41,652 bases of DNA from Arthrobacter sp. RIT-PI-e (GTDB lineage Bacteria > Actinomycetota > Actinomycetes > Actinomycetales > Micrococcaceae): positions 1-41,652 of the forward strand of contig NZ_LGIU01000090.1 of the NCBI RefSeq assembly GCF_001187915.1. Reading direction: 5' to 3'. Below, piece by piece: positions 18,080-27,232 of this stretch; the stretch's first letter is position 1; each line of letters begins with the position of its first letter. Made by a program: the position numbers and the translations under genes. Below the pieces are notes generated by a model. It searched no databases. It saw only the letters and a program-made list of their open reading frames with translations, and was not told the origin of the DNA.

Positions 18080-18172
18080 GGTGCCTTTCTGGCGCGGGGG
18101 ACGGCGGTGCCGGCGCGAGCACGGGGACATGCCGGTCGGCGGGACGGGGACGGCGGGCGCCCCCGGGAGGTC

Positions 18173-19426
18173 TCAGCCCCCGGAGACGTCCACCTCCGCG
18201 GCGGCGATGTCCGCCTGCTGCGCCTCGTTGAGCACGCGCCCCTCGAGCCAGTGCTCGGGCAGGGCGGTGCGCTTGGGCGACCCGGCACGGCCGCGCGGGC
18301 CCTCGGCGTCGGAGCCCGGGTACGGGGAGTCGGCGTCCAGTTCGGCGAGCAGACCGCGGAGCACCTCGAGGGTGGGCACGGTGGCCAGCTTGGCGCGCAG
18401 CTCCCCGCCCACCACGTAGCCCTTGAAGTACCAGGCCATGTGCTTGCGGATGTCGCGCAGGCCCATCATCTCGCTGCCGAAGGTCTCCACGAGCAGTTCC
18501 GCGTGCCGGTACACGGTCGCCGCCACCTGCCCGAGACCGGGGCGGTGGCGCGTGGCGCTGCCCTCGAACGCGTTCATCAGGTCCCCGAAGAGCCAGGGCC
18601 GTCCCTGGCAGCCACGGCCGATGACCACGCCGTCCACACCGGTCTGGCGCACCATGCGCACGGCGTCCTCGGCGCTCCAGATGTCCCCGTTGCCCAGCAC
18701 GGGGACATCCGGCAGCGCCTCGCGCAGTTCGGCGATCGCGTTCCAGTCGGCCTGCCCGGAGTAGAACTGGGAGGCGGTGCGGCCGTGGAGGGCGACGGCG
18801 GCCACGCCGCTGTCGCGGGCGATCTTCCCGGCCTCGCGGAACGTGAGGTGGTCCTCGTCGATGCCCTTGCGCATCTTGATGGTCAGCGGGACGTCCCCCT
18901 TGGAGGCCTCGCGGACGGCGGTCTGTACGATCCCGGTGAACAGGTCCAGCTTCCACGGCAGTGCGGCCCCACCGCCCTTCCGGGTGACCTTGGGCACGGG
19001 GCAGCCGAAGTTGAGGTCGATGTGGTCCGCGCGGTCCTCCTCGACCAGCAGCCGGACGGCGGCGCCCACGGTCTTCGGGTCTACCCCGTACAGCTGCACG
19101 GAGCGGACCGCCTCGTCGTCGTCGTGCGGGATGATGCGCATGGACTCGGGGCTGCGCTCCACGAGTGCGCGGGAGGTCCCCATCTCGGAGACGTGGAGGC
19201 CGCCGCCGTACTCGCGGCAGAGCCGGCGGAACGCCTTGTTGGTGATGCCCGCCATGGGTGCGAGGATCACCGGGGTGTCCACGGTGATGTTCCCGAGCGT
19301 GAGCGGCGGGGGGTCGAGCTTCAGGGCGTCGGTCGAGTGGGTGCGCGGGTCCGTGCACGGGTCCACGGACGGGTCGGCGGGCGCGTCGACGACGGCGGGG
19401 GCGGGGTATGCGGGAGCTGCGGTCAC
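18173..19426 (-). CDS. dusB: tRNA-dihydrouridine synthase (DusB/Nifr3 family)
   Basis: This FMN-dependent enzyme reduces uridine to dihydrouridine in tRNA D-loops. Family motifs are LAPMAGITNKAFRRLCREYG (from residue 55), LNFGCPVPKVTRKGGG at 138-153 with catalytic C142, HGRTASQFYSGQADWN, and GNGDIWSAEDA and GRGCQGRPWLF for phosphate binding. The GTG at 19426 is chosen because GACAAT lies exactly 6 nt upstream (leaderless layout) and the upstream codons lose the strong GC3 bias. An ATG at 19516 with GGGAG upstream would add 30 residues and is the alternative. N-terminal residues 1-40 are Pro/Asp-rich and outside the domain. Confidence 0.92.
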   Translation of the reverse strand: MTAAPAYPAPAVVDAPADPSVDPCTDPRTHSTDALKLDPPPLTLGNITVDTPVILAPMAGITNKAFRRLCREYGGGLHVSEMGTSRALVERSPESMRIIPHDDDEAVRSVQLYGVDPKTVGAAVRLLVEEDRADHIDLNFGCPVPKVTRKGGGAALPWKLDLFTGIVQTAVREASKGDVPLTIKMRKGIDEDHLTFREAGKIARDSGVAAVALHGRTASQFYSGQADWNAIAELREALPDVPVLGNGDIWSAEDAVRMVRQTGVDGVVIGRGCQGRPWLFGDLMNAFEGSATRHRPGLGQVAATVYRHAELLVETFGSEMMGLRDIRKHMAWYFKGYVVGGELRAKLATVPTLEVLRGLLAELDADSPYPGSDAEGPRGRAGSPKRTALPEHWLEGRVLNEAQQADIAAAEVDVSGG

Positions 19427-19432
19427 ACCCCC

Positions 19433-19438
19433 ATTGTC
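19433..19438 (-). promoter_or_regulatory. Leaderless -10 for dusB
   Basis: GACAAT lies 6 nt before the GTG at 19426 on the minus strand. No good -35 is visible. Confidence 0.5.
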
Positions 19439-19686
19439 GCAAGGACCGGCAAATCGGGTGCCGGTGTTCGCTGTGCGCCTGCGCTCCTTGGCTGCTTTCC
19501 GCCAGGCGTTCGTCATCGCTCCCACTTCCCGTCGGTCGTCCCGGACACCGGGTCCGGGAGAGCACGTTCTGGATTGTACGCACCAGGAGCGTGCCGGCGG
19601 CATCGGGGGCATCGGGATCCAGGACCGGCGACGGACGCCGCGCGGGGCAGGATGATGGGGTGCACCCGTGCACGGAGAGGACCACC

Positions 19687-20421
19687 ATGACACGCAGAGC
19701 CGCCGTCCCGGCGTCGGACCGGGACCCCACCGTCACCGTGAGCGGCGCCGTCCGCGACGTCCGCGGCGTGGCACTGGTGCTGCACGGCGGGAGCGTGCCG
19801 GGGATGACCCGCGCCCGCCCGTACCAGCCCGGACCCCTGCGGATGCGGCCGTTCACCACGCGGCTGTCGCACGAGGGCGGCCCCCACGGACTGTCCGTCT
19901 GGACCCTGCTGAACCGGGTGCGCGGCTGGAACGGGGAGCAGCGCTCCGCCCTGCAGGACGCCCGGTGGGCCCTGGAGCGCATCGGTGAGCAGTTTCCCGG
20001 GGTGCCGGTCTACCTCCTGGGGCACTCGATGGGCGGCAGGACGGCGCTCGCGGCCGCCGACCACCCGCAGGTGCGCGCCGTCGCCGCCCTGGCACCGTGG
20101 CTCGGTGCGGCGAGCGCCGTGGAACCCGTCCGGGGCAGGGGTGTACTGATCCAGCACGGCGACGCCGATCGCACCACCAGCCCGACGGCGTCGCTGGCGT
20201 TCGCCCGGCGGGCGCGGGGCGTCGCCGAGGACGTCCGCTACGTCCGCATACTCGGGGCCGGGCACTTCATGGTCCGCAGCATCGCCGACTGGCACGGCCT
20301 GAGCACGGCGTACCTGCTGCGTCGCTTCGCCGAGGACACCGGGGCCGCGGTGGACGCCGCGGTCACGGCGCGCGCCGACGTCCTCCGGGCAGCGGAGGAT
20401 CCGCTCGGGATCACCCGCTGA
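19687..20421 (+). CDS. Alpha/beta hydrolase
   Basis: A 244-residue serine hydrolase. The nucleophile elbow GHSMGG is at residues 112-117 (S114). The acid is D159 or D161 in HGDADRTTSP and the base is H193 in GAGHFM, the usual order. VLHGGSVPGM near residue 31 gives the oxyanion-hole HGG. There is no signal peptide, so it is cytoplasmic; the substrate is unknown. The ATG is preceded by GGAGAGGACCACC. It is divergent from dusB over 260 bp and is followed by a possible GC-rich stem (20428-20447). Confidence 0.85.
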   Translation: MTRRAAVPASDRDPTVTVSGAVRDVRGVALVLHGGSVPGMTRARPYQPGPLRMRPFTTRLSHEGGPHGLSVWTLLNRVRGWNGEQRSALQDARWALERIGEQFPGVPVYLLGHSMGGRTALAAADHPQVRAVAALAPWLGAASAVEPVRGRGVLIQHGDADRTTSPTASLAFARRARGVAEDVRYVRILGAGHFMVRSIADWHGLSTAYLLRRFAEDTGAAVDAAVTARADVLRAAEDPLGITR

Positions 20422-20427
20422 CCGATG

Positions 20428-20447
20428 CCCGGCGGCCTCCGGCCGGG
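20428..20447 (+). terminator. Short GC stem after the alpha/beta hydrolase
   Basis: CCCGGC (20428-20433) can pair with GCCGGG (20442-20447), 6 nt past the stop. There is no U-tract; it is a weak candidate terminator. Confidence 0.3.
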
Positions 20448-20621
20448 TGGCCGCGTGGCGGGAACGGTGCGTGTGCGGGGCGTCACCGTGCCCGTCACCA
20501 TGCCCGACTTCATGACGTGGTGCACCCCGACGAGCACGGACGGCGCGCTTTCGGGGTAGAAAGGTACACGAGCGGGGACGGCGCGGACCGTACCCACCGC
20601 AGGGTCGAGGAGGAACCGGGT

Positions 20622-21437
20622 ATGGGCTGGAAGCCGCGGCAGAGCGATCGCATGTACCGGTTCGTGGTGCACACGGGCAAGACGGCCATCGCCGCCCTGC
20701 GCCTGCCCGTCACCGTCTCGGGCACCGAGAACCTCCCGAGCCCAGATCCGCTGAACGGGCGCTCCCGCCGGGCGGTACCGGGCCGCGGTGCCGTCGTGGC
20801 CGTCACCCACTTCGGGTACCTCGACTTCGCCTTCGCCGAACTGGTGCTCTGGGACTACGCGCGCATCCAGGCGCGCTACCTGATCTCCAAGCGGGCCACG
20901 GACCACTGGTTCGTGAGCCCCTTCGTCCACTGGCTCGGGCATGTGGTCACCGACCGCAGCGCGGGCGCCGAGGCGTACCAGGACGCGCTCGCGCGGCTGC
21001 GGGAGGGCGAGTACGTGGCGATCCTGCCCGAGGCCGGGGTGTCCCGCAGCTACAACGTGCGTGCGCTCAAGACCGGCGCGGTCCGGCTGGCTGCGGAGGG
21101 CGGGGTGCCCGTGATCCCGATCTCCGTATGGGGTGCGCACCGCCTCCTCACCCGCGGCCACGGTTTCCCGCCGAAACGCGCGTGGCGCGCACCCGGGCGC
21201 GTCCACACCGGGCGGCCCCCCCGCCACTCCCCCGACGACGACGTCGCGGAGGGCACCGAGGAGCTGCGCCGTGCACTGCAGGCCGGCATCGACACCTGCA
21301 TCGCCGATTTCCCGCTCACCCCCGCACCCGGGGCGTGGTGGATGCCGGAGCGGCTCGGCGGCGGGGCCCTCCCGGACGCCGCGGGCGCCGCCGCGGCCCC
21401 CGCGGACAAGGGGGCCGGCCGGCGCGACCGCGGCTGA
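20622..21437 (+). CDS. 1-acyl-sn-glycerol-3-phosphate acyltransferase-like protein
   Basis: A 271-residue PlsC-domain acyltransferase, which transfers a fatty acyl chain to lysophosphatidate or a similar lipid at the membrane. The catalytic H-x4-D motif is HFGYLD (H63, D68). The downstream acyl-acceptor motif is LPEAGVSRS (135-143), and VPVIPISVWGAHRLL is motif IV. Many actinobacterial genomes have several such paralogues, some acting on mannosylated lipids, so the precise acceptor is open. The ATG is chosen from GAGGAGGAACCGGGT just upstream; the long reading before it is not coding. The C-terminus is Ala/Gly/Asp-rich and variable. Confidence 0.85.
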   Translation: MGWKPRQSDRMYRFVVHTGKTAIAALRLPVTVSGTENLPSPDPLNGRSRRAVPGRGAVVAVTHFGYLDFAFAELVLWDYARIQARYLISKRATDHWFVSPFVHWLGHVVTDRSAGAEAYQDALARLREGEYVAILPEAGVSRSYNVRALKTGAVRLAAEGGVPVIPISVWGAHRLLTRGHGFPPKRAWRAPGRVHTGRPPRHSPDDDVAEGTEELRRALQAGIDTCIADFPLTPAPGAWWMPERLGGGALPDAAGAAAAPADKGAGRRDRG

Positions 21438-21458
21438 TCGTCCCCCGGTACGGGGAAC

Positions 21459-21496
21459 GACGCAGGGCCGCTCCCCCCGGGGAGCGGCCCTGCGTC
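21459..21496. terminator. Bidirectional terminator between plsC-like and GNAT genes
   Basis: A perfect 18-bp stem, from GACGCAGGGCCGCTCCCC (21459-21476) to its complement (21479-21496), with only two bases between arms. It sits between converging genes and would stop transcription from both sides. GC-rich, with no long U-tract. Confidence 0.75.
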
Positions 21497-21520
21497 ATGC
21501 CGGCCCGGGGCGGGCGGCGC

Positions 21521-22432
21521 TCACCTCGTCGCGACCACCAGGGTCTCCGGCGCGGCGAGCAGCGCCGCTCCCGTGGCGAGCAGCGGGTCGACGACGGCGG
21601 CGAGCGCCTCCATGGAATCGTCCACCTCCAGCTGGATCGGGTACTGGTGCACCAGCATCGCGATCATCGTGGCCACCGCCGCCTGCTGCTCCTGCGCAGG
21701 GAGCGTGGTGTCGTAGCCCAGCAGCACGTCCGCGGGGTCGTCCGTGCGGGCCGAGGTGTAGCTGACGGCGAAGGCCGCGATCGTCCCGCCGTCGGCCTTC
21801 GGGCGGTCCCGCAGCACGATCGCCCCTCCGGCGCCGCTGGCGTCCCCGAGGAACAACTGCTGCGCGCGCCCCACGCCGAGGTCCGCCCGGTCCCAGCCGT
21901 GGACTGACTCGTAGAAGGACGCCAGGGCCCGGGTGAGCTCCACCGACCCGGTGGCGGCCTCCTCGAGCTGCGGGCCGGAGGCGTCCTCGAACCCCGGGGC
22001 GGCGAGCGCACCCGGCGCCACGGTCACGAGCCGTGAGCGCTGCAGCGTGCCGAAGCCCGTGGCCCCGGCGAAGGCGGCGCCGGTGGTCCCGGGGGTCACC
22101 TTCGAGCGCAGCGCCGTGACACCGTCCGGTGACGCGGCGGCCTCGTGCTGGAGCATGGTCAGCAGCGTGGACCCGATCCCGGAACGCCGGTGGTCCTCGG
22201 CGACCTCGATGTAGCACCAGAGCCGGTCCGGGTGCAGTGCCGCACCGTAGACGCACCCGGCCGCCACGGGCACACCCTGGTCCACCACGGTGATGCAGCG
22301 GTTCCAGGGACTCTCCGACGCCGTGCGGAAGGAACCGCGGAACTGCTCGGCCACCGCGGATTCCGGGCCGCCCCAGAGCTGGAGCAGCTCGAGGTCGTCA
22401 CCCTCCTGCCAGGCGCGGTACTCGAGGGCCAT
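21521..22432 (-). CDS. GNAT family N-acetyltransferase
   Basis: A 303-residue protein with a GNAT fold in the first half. The acetyl-CoA-binding motif A appears as VAEDHRRSGIGSTLLTMLQHEA (R/Q-x-x-G-x-G/A), after CYIEV. A second, weaker GNAT-like half may follow (AAFAVSYTSARTDDPADVLL), as in tandem-domain GNATs. The substrate is unknown. Its ATG overlaps the glyS stop (TGATG), so it is translated by coupling from glyS. Linkage of a tandem GNAT to glyS suggests a translation or amino-acid link, but that is inference. Confidence 0.85.
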   Translation of the reverse strand: MALEYRAWQEGDDLELLQLWGGPESAVAEQFRGSFRTASESPWNRCITVVDQGVPVAAGCVYGAALHPDRLWCYIEVAEDHRRSGIGSTLLTMLQHEAAASPDGVTALRSKVTPGTTGAAFAGATGFGTLQRSRLVTVAPGALAAPGFEDASGPQLEEAATGSVELTRALASFYESVHGWDRADLGVGRAQQLFLGDASGAGGAIVLRDRPKADGGTIAAFAVSYTSARTDDPADVLLGYDTTLPAQEQQAAVATMIAMLVHQYPIQLEVDDSMEALAAVVDPLLATGAALLAAPETLVVATR

Positions 22433-23820
22433 CAGGCCCCGACCAGGCGCGCGGCGAGGTATCCCTGCACCTGGTCCAGGGCCACCCGTTCCTGCGCCAT
22501 GGTGTCGCGCTCGCGGATCGTGACGGCCTGGTCCTCGAGGGTGTCGAAGTCCACGGTGATGCAGAACGGCGTACCGATCTCGTCCTGGCGGCGGTAGCGG
22601 CGGCCGATGGCCCCGGCGTCGTCGAAGTCGATGTTCCAGCCCCTGCGCAGCTGGGCGGCGAGGTCCTTGGCCTTCGGGGAGAGGTCCTCGTTGCGGCTGA
22701 GCGGCAGCACGGCGGCCTTCACCGGGGCGAGCCGTGGGTCGAGCTTCAGCACGGTGCGCTTGTCCACGCCGCCCTTGGCGTTCGGGGCCTCGTCCTCGGT
22801 GTAGGAGTCCACGAGGAACGCCATGAAGGAGCGCGTCAGCCCGGCGGCGGGCTCGATCACGTACGGGGTGTAGCGCTCGTTGGTGGCCTGGTTGAAGTAC
22901 CCGAGATCGGTGCCGGAGTGCTTCGAGTGCGTGGAGAGGTCGAAGTCCGTGCGGTTGGCGATGCCCTCGAGCTCGCCCCACTCGGAGCCGGAGAAGCCGA
23001 AGCGGTACTCGATGTCCGTGGTGCCCTTGGAGTAGTGGCTGAGCTTCTCCAGTGGGTGCTCGAAGAGGCGCAGGTTCTCGGCGGCGATCCCGAGGCCCGT
23101 GTACCAGGAGAAGCGCTCGTCGATCCAGTACCGGTGCCACTCCTCGTCGGTGCCCGGCTCCACGAAGAACTCCATCTCCATCTGCTCGAACTCACGCGTG
23201 CGGAAGATGAAGTTGCCGGGCGTGATCTCGTTGCGGAAGCTCTTGCCGATCTGGCCGATGCCGAACGGCGGCTTCTTCCGCGCGGTGGTGAGCACGTTGT
23301 TGAAGTTCACGAAGATGCCCTGCGCGGTCTCGGGGCGCAGGTAGTGCATGCCCTCCTCCGACGCCACGGGGCCGAGGAAGGTCTTCAGGAGCCCGGAGAA
23401 CTCCTGGGGTTCGGTCCACTGGCCCCTGGTGCCGCAGTTGGCGCAGGTGATGTCCGCGAGCCCGTTCTCCGGGGCGCGGCCCTTCTTCTCCTCGAACTCC
23501 TCCTCCAGGTGGTCCGCGCGGTAGCGCTTGTGGCAGGAGAGGCACTCCACCAGGGGGTCGCTGAACACGTCCACGTGCCCGGAGGCCTCCCACACCTGGC
23601 GGGGCAGGATCACGGCGGAGTCGAGCCCCACGACGTCCTCGCGCCCGCGCACCATGGTCTGCCACCACTGGCGCTTGATGTTCTCCTTCAGCTCCGCCCC
23701 GAGGGGCCCGTAGTCCCAGGCGGAGCGGGATCCGCCGTAGATCTCCCCCGACTGGAACACGAAGCCGCGCCGCTTGGCGAGGGAGATGATGGGATCGAGT
23801 GCTGACTTGGCTGCTGCCAT
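22432..23820 (-). CDS. glyS: Glycine-tRNA ligase, single-chain (alpha2) type
   Basis: The enzyme attaches glycine to tRNA-Gly; it is class II and homodimeric, 462 residues. The N-terminus [20 protein letters not shown] and [14 protein letters not shown] are typical. A zinc-ribbon-like insert has C93, C96, C126 and C129 (ECLSCHKRY and CANCGTRG). Class II motif 2 is seen in [20 protein letters not shown] and motif 3 near the C-terminal [12 protein letters not shown]. The ATG follows GGAGAAGAACCCC; an upstream extension is not supported. Its stop overlaps the GNAT start. Confidence 0.97.
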   Translation of the reverse strand: MAAAKSALDPIISLAKRRGFVFQSGEIYGGSRSAWDYGPLGAELKENIKRQWWQTMVRGREDVVGLDSAVILPRQVWEASGHVDVFSDPLVECLSCHKRYRADHLEEEFEEKKGRAPENGLADITCANCGTRGQWTEPQEFSGLLKTFLGPVASEEGMHYLRPETAQGIFVNFNNVLTTARKKPPFGIGQIGKSFRNEITPGNFIFRTREFEQMEMEFFVEPGTDEEWHRYWIDERFSWYTGLGIAAENLRLFEHPLEKLSHYSKGTTDIEYRFGFSGSEWGELEGIANRTDFDLSTHSKHSGTDLGYFNQATNERYTPYVIEPAAGLTRSFMAFLVDSYTEDEAPNAKGGVDKRTVLKLDPRLAPVKAAVLPLSRNEDLSPKAKDLAAQLRRGWNIDFDDAGAIGRRYRRQDEIGTPFCITVDFDTLEDQAVTIRERDTMAQERVALDQVQGYLAARLVGA

Positions 23821-24024
23821 GGGGTTCTTCTCCAGTTCTGTGCTGGCCGCTGGGTGCGGTCCGCAGATGGGCGCGCGGTCCACCACGGGTGCGCGGGTAC
23901 GGGTGGGATGCGGCCGCGGTGCGGGGCGGATCCACCGTGCAAGCCTAGCGCTTCCCGTCGTCGTCCCGCGGGTGGGTGCGGGTGACGACGGCGCCGCCGC
24001 GGGCCCGCCCGGACGGCTCCCCCT

Positions 24025-25029
24025 TCAGCCGTTCGCCCGCCCGTCCACCCGCTCGTCCACAGGATCCCCGGTCCGTGTCCGGCGGGGCCAGGGCAGGGTG
24101 GTGAGCACGATCGCGCCCAGGGTGAGCAGCGTCCCGGCGACGGTGGCGAGTACCACGACGGTCCCCGCCGCCGGGAACAGCAGGTCCAGCAGGAGCGAGC
24201 CGATGAGCTGCCCGCCGATCATGCACAGCCCGGTGAGCAGCACGCCCAGGCTGCGCACCAGGAGCGCACCGAGGCCGATGAAGACGCAGCCCATGGGTCC
24301 ACCGAGGTAGTACCACCACTCGGTGGGCAGCGGGTTGCCCGGCCCGGCGACGGCGAGCTTGATCAGCCACGCGACGAGCAGCACCGCGGTGCCGGCGATG
24401 AAGTTCATGAGCGTCGCGGCGAGCGGTGTGCCGTAGTGCAGGGCGGCTGTGCCGTTCATGGCCTGCTGGAAGCTCATCAGGACACCCGCCAGCACGGGCA
24501 GGAGCACGGGGAGCAGCCACGTGCTCAGCTCCCCCGCGGCGCCGAAGCGCGGTGACACCGCCCACACCACGGACAGCACCGTGAGCACCACGCCGATGAT
24601 GCGCATGGGCGTCGCAGGCCGCCTGCCCCCCGGGCCGATCCCCGCGCGGTCCACGAGCAGGCCGCTGAGCGTCTGCCCCATGACCGCCGCCACGGTGAAC
24701 AGGGCCACCCCGAGGAGCCCGATGGTGAGCGACTGCGAGAAGACGAAGAACGCCCCGATGGCACCGGCGGCCACGTAGTAGGGCGGGAAGCGTCGCTCGC
24801 GGACCGAGGGCAGGATCTGCCGGGCTCCGGCCCGCGCCCCGGGGAGCACCAGGGTGACGACGATCATCACCACGAGCCCGGTACCGAAACTGATCAGTGC
24901 GGCCGCGAGACCGTCGCCGAGCACCACGCCGAGGGCACCGTTGATCCGGCCCTGCACGGGGACGGCGAGTCCTGCGGCGAGGGCCAGTGGGAGTCCGACG
25001 ACGGCGGGGAGGGCGGGGGTGGTCGACAC
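24025..25029 (-). CDS. DMT-superfamily transporter, DUF606/YdcZ type
   Basis: A 334-residue, about ten-helix protein made of two similar halves. Each half carries the YdcZ-family pattern: AVPVQGRINGALGVVLGDGL in the first (about 22-41) and FQQAMNGTAALHYGTPLAAT in the second. GQTLSGLLVDRAG and GQLIGSLLLDLL are the paired helix motifs. Cargo is unknown. It starts with GTG; TAGGCT lies 6 nt upstream and no ribosome-binding site is seen, so the mRNA is probably leaderless. It is divergent from the S4 gene with 73 bp between start codons. Confidence 0.85.
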   Translation of the reverse strand: MSTTPALPAVVGLPLALAAGLAVPVQGRINGALGVVLGDGLAAALISFGTGLVVMIVVTLVLPGARAGARQILPSVRERRFPPYYVAAGAIGAFFVFSQSLTIGLLGVALFTVAAVMGQTLSGLLVDRAGIGPGGRRPATPMRIIGVVLTVLSVVWAVSPRFGAAGELSTWLLPVLLPVLAGVLMSFQQAMNGTAALHYGTPLAATLMNFIAGTAVLLVAWLIKLAVAGPGNPLPTEWWYYLGGPMGCVFIGLGALLVRSLGVLLTGLCMIGGQLIGSLLLDLLFPAAGTVVVLATVAGTLLTLGAIVLTTLPWPRRTRTGDPVDERVDGRANG

Positions 25030-25035
25030 CCATCC

Positions 25036-25041
25036 AGCCTA
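25036..25041 (-). promoter_or_regulatory. Leaderless -10 for the YdcZ-type transporter
   Basis: TAGGCT lies 6 nt before the GTG at 25029. It faces a similar site for the S4 gene 50 bp away on the other strand. Confidence 0.5.
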
Positions 25042-25090
25042 GTGGCCCGGGGCCCGGCCCTCGGCTTCCGGGCACCGTGCGGATCTCGGG

Positions 25091-25096
25091 CAGAAT
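25091..25096 (+). promoter_or_regulatory. Leaderless -10 for the S4-domain gene
   Basis: CAGAAT is followed by 6 nt (GGGGGC) and the ATG at 25103. Confidence 0.5.
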
Positions 25097-25102
25097 GGGG
25101 GC

Positions 25103-25333
25103 ATGAGCGCCGAACCCTCCATCACAGAGCTCCCCATCCGGGACGAGATGATCCGCCTCGGTCAGCTGTTGAAGCTGGCCTCCCTCGTGGAGGACGGCGT
25201 CGAGGCGAAAGCCCTGATCGACAACGGGCTGGTGCAGGTGAACGGCGAGATCGAGGAGCGCCGCGGACGCCAGCTGCACCCGGGCGACACCGTGGGCGTC
25301 AACGGGGTCACCCTCCGGATCACCCGGGCGTAG
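25103..25333 (+). CDS. Small RNA-binding S4-domain protein
   Basis: A 76-residue protein that is almost entirely an S4 domain: IRLGQLLKLASLVEDGVEAK, then ALIDNGLVQVNGEIEERRGR, then LHPGDTVGVNGVTLRI. It is of the YaaA/YlmH-free single S4 type, the same class as small proteins acting on ribosomes or tRNA (RqcP/Hsp15-like). The presence of the Leu/Lys-rich helix and VNG turn fits S4 RNA binding. The precise role is not known. It converges with the esterase gene with only 10 bp between stops. Confidence 0.88.
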   Translation: MSAEPSITELPIRDEMIRLGQLLKLASLVEDGVEAKALIDNGLVQVNGEIEERRGRQLHPGDTVGVNGVTLRITRA

Positions 25334-25343
25334 TCCGGGACGC

Positions 25344-26015
25344 TCAGCGGCGTCCGAGGACCGTCATCTCGAGGAACTGGCGCACGTGCGCCAGTTCCTG
25401 CTGGTTGATGCCGTGCAGCATGTTGGAGTACAGGATCTTGGTCAGGGCCGTGTGGGTGGTGAGCCAGGCGTGCGTGAACTCGATCTTGTCGGGGGTGATC
25501 ACCTGGTCCTCCTGGTCACGGCCCCAGAAGAACGTGACCGGCGTGGCGGCCGCCTCCTCGTCGCGGAAGAAGTCGGAGCCCTCGGCCGGTACGCAGAACC
25601 CGGACAGTCCCACCACGCAGGTGAAGTCGGTGGGACGGTGGCGCAGCAGCGAGGTGGCCACCGCCATGCCCTGCGAGAATCCGAGGATGCTCACCCCGGA
25701 GTGCCGGTGCCGTACCGAGTCCAGCCACGCCGCGACCGCACCGACGCTCTCCACCACCCGCTCCACCGAGTAGTCGGGGTCGGAGGCCAGCGGGAACCAG
25801 GAGTACCCGGGTCCGACGGCGTGCGGCGCCCGGACGGACGCCACCGTGAAGTCGGCGGGCAGGTGGTCCGTGAGGCCCATGAGGTCCGCCTCGTCGGCCA
25901 GGTAGCCGTGGAACAGGACCAGCAGGGGGGTTCCGTCCCGTTCCGCCTCCGGCTTCGACCAGAGCACCACGGGGTCCCAAGACGGCGCGGGCGTACCGGG
26001 AGCAGATTCAGTCAT
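25344..26015 (-). CDS. Phospholipase/carboxylesterase-type alpha/beta hydrolase
   Basis: A 223-residue cytosolic hydrolase of the carboxylesterase 2 (YpfH/LYPLA) type. The oxyanion loop is LVLFHGYLADEADL (about 32-45). The nucleophile is S114 in LGFSQGMAVA, the likely acid D170 in GRDQEDQVI, and the base H201 in MLHGI. The substrate is unknown; relatives cleave short esters or depalmitoylate. The acid loop is atypical (the family usually has GxxDxVVP). The ATG is preceded at 6 nt by CAAGAT and has no ribosome-binding site. It is divergent from the SGNH gene. Confidence 0.85.
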   Translation of the reverse strand: MTESAPGTPAPSWDPVVLWSKPEAERDGTPLLVLFHGYLADEADLMGLTDHLPADFTVASVRAPHAVGPGYSWFPLASDPDYSVERVVESVGAVAAWLDSVRHRHSGVSILGFSQGMAVATSLLRHRPTDFTCVVGLSGFCVPAEGSDFFRDEEAAATPVTFFWGRDQEDQVITPDKIEFTHAWLTTHTALTKILYSNMLHGINQQELAHVRQFLEMTVLGRR

Positions 26016-26021
26016 GGTCCC

Positions 26022-26027
26022 ATCTTG
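26022..26027 (-). promoter_or_regulatory. Leaderless -10 for the esterase
   Basis: CAAGAT lies 6 nt before the ATG at 26015 on the minus strand. The identical hexamer and spacing occur before the VOC gene. Confidence 0.5.
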
Positions 26028-26133
26028 GCACGGACCACGCCCGTGCCCGGGCACGGGACGGCGGCACGGCAGGAACGGCTCCGGCGGGCGGGCGCCTCCT
26101 CCCCCGGGGTTGGCGCGGCATGCTCGCCGGGCG

Positions 26134-26139
26134 GAGAAT
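26134..26139 (+). promoter_or_regulatory. Leaderless -10 for the SGNH hydrolase
   Basis: GAGAAT is 6 nt before the GTG at 26146, which is why that start is preferred over the GTG at 26143. A GGAG overlapping it could also act as a ribosome-binding site. Confidence 0.4.
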
Positions 26140-26145
26140 GACGTG

Positions 26146-27027
26146 GTGAGTTCCTCCGACACCGCACCCTCCGCTCCCGGCACGGACCCGCAGACCGGAA
26201 CCGTCCCCCCGGCGGATCCGACGCTGAACCCCGAACCGCACCCCTGGCACCGGTACGTGGCGCTGGGGGACTCCTTCACCGAGGGGATCGGTGACCCGGA
26301 CCCCGGCAGCACGGGCGGCAACCGCGGATGGGCGGACCGCGTGGCCGAGGAGCTCTCGCGTGGTCAGCACGACTTCGCCTACGCCAATCTCGCCGTCCGT
26401 GGCCGGTTGCTGCAGCAGATCGTGGACCAGCAGGTGCAGCCGGCCCTGGAGCTGCACCCCGATCTCGTCAGCATCTCGGCCGGCGGCAACGATCTGCTGC
26501 GTCCCGGCGGTGACCCGGATCTGCTCGCCGGGCGCCTCGACTCCGTGGTGGCCACCCTCGCCGCCTCGGGTGCCACCGTGGTGCTGTTCACCGGACCGGA
26601 CGTGCGGGAGACCGTGCTCGGGAGCATCCGCTCCAAGACGGCCATCTACAACGAGAACCTGAGGACCGTGGCGGCCCGGCACGAGGCCGTGATCGCGGAC
26701 ATGTGGGCGCTCCGTCAGCTCACCGACCCGCAGATGTGGTCCTCGGACCGCCTGCACTTCTCCCCGCTCGGCCACCACACCATCGCGGCGATGGTGCTGG
26801 ACACCCTCGCGGTACGGCACACGCTCGAACCCCTGCAGCCCAAGGAGCGGACGGTGAGGACCTGGCGGGAGGCGCGCGCGGAGGACCTGGTGTGGGCCCG
26901 CGAGTACTTCGTGCCCTGGGTGCTGCGGCGCCTGCGGCACCGGTCCTCGGGTGACGGCGTCCTGGCCAAGCGGCCGGAGCCCGCCCCGATCTTCGGCCCG
27001 GGGATGCCCCCGGGCTCCTCGGCCTAG
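26146..27027 (+). CDS. SGNH/GDSL-type esterase
   Basis: A 293-residue serine esterase/lipase of the GDSL family. Block I is YVALGDSFTEGIGDPD with the catalytic Ser near residue 43; block II has Gly in NLAVRGRLLQ; block III is SAGGNDLL with Asn; block V is DRLHFSPLGHH with the Asp and His. Residues 1-35 are Pro/Thr-rich and look disordered. There is no signal peptide, so it is probably intracellular. A C-terminal part (about 235-293) beyond the family core is Arg-rich. GTG start, with the GTG one codon upstream as alternative. Confidence 0.88.
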   Translation: MSSSDTAPSAPGTDPQTGTVPPADPTLNPEPHPWHRYVALGDSFTEGIGDPDPGSTGGNRGWADRVAEELSRGQHDFAYANLAVRGRLLQQIVDQQVQPALELHPDLVSISAGGNDLLRPGGDPDLLAGRLDSVVATLAASGATVVLFTGPDVRETVLGSIRSKTAIYNENLRTVAARHEAVIADMWALRQLTDPQMWSSDRLHFSPLGHHTIAAMVLDTLAVRHTLEPLQPKERTVRTWREARAEDLVWAREYFVPWVLRRLRHRSSGDGVLAKRPEPAPIFGPGMPPGSSA

Positions 27028-27232
27028 CGGTGGGTACTCGGCTCCTCCGTCTGCACATCGAGGTCTTCCCACCGGGTTCCGCGTCCGGGAGCAGTAGGGA
27101 CCAGTGCGGCGGCGACGATGTTGCCGCTGCGTGAGGGTGACCTGACGCGGGGCGGACCAGCGTCGGGTGGGTAGCGCGTCGGCGCACTCTCCGCTCCGCC
27201 CGTCACCCCGGTGACGGAACCTCACCGAAAGA

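Noticed and set aside
16635-19982. 1115-codon open frame on the minus strand across dgt and dusB
   Set aside because: Out of frame with both real genes; Arg/Pro/His-rich shadow sequence with no domain.
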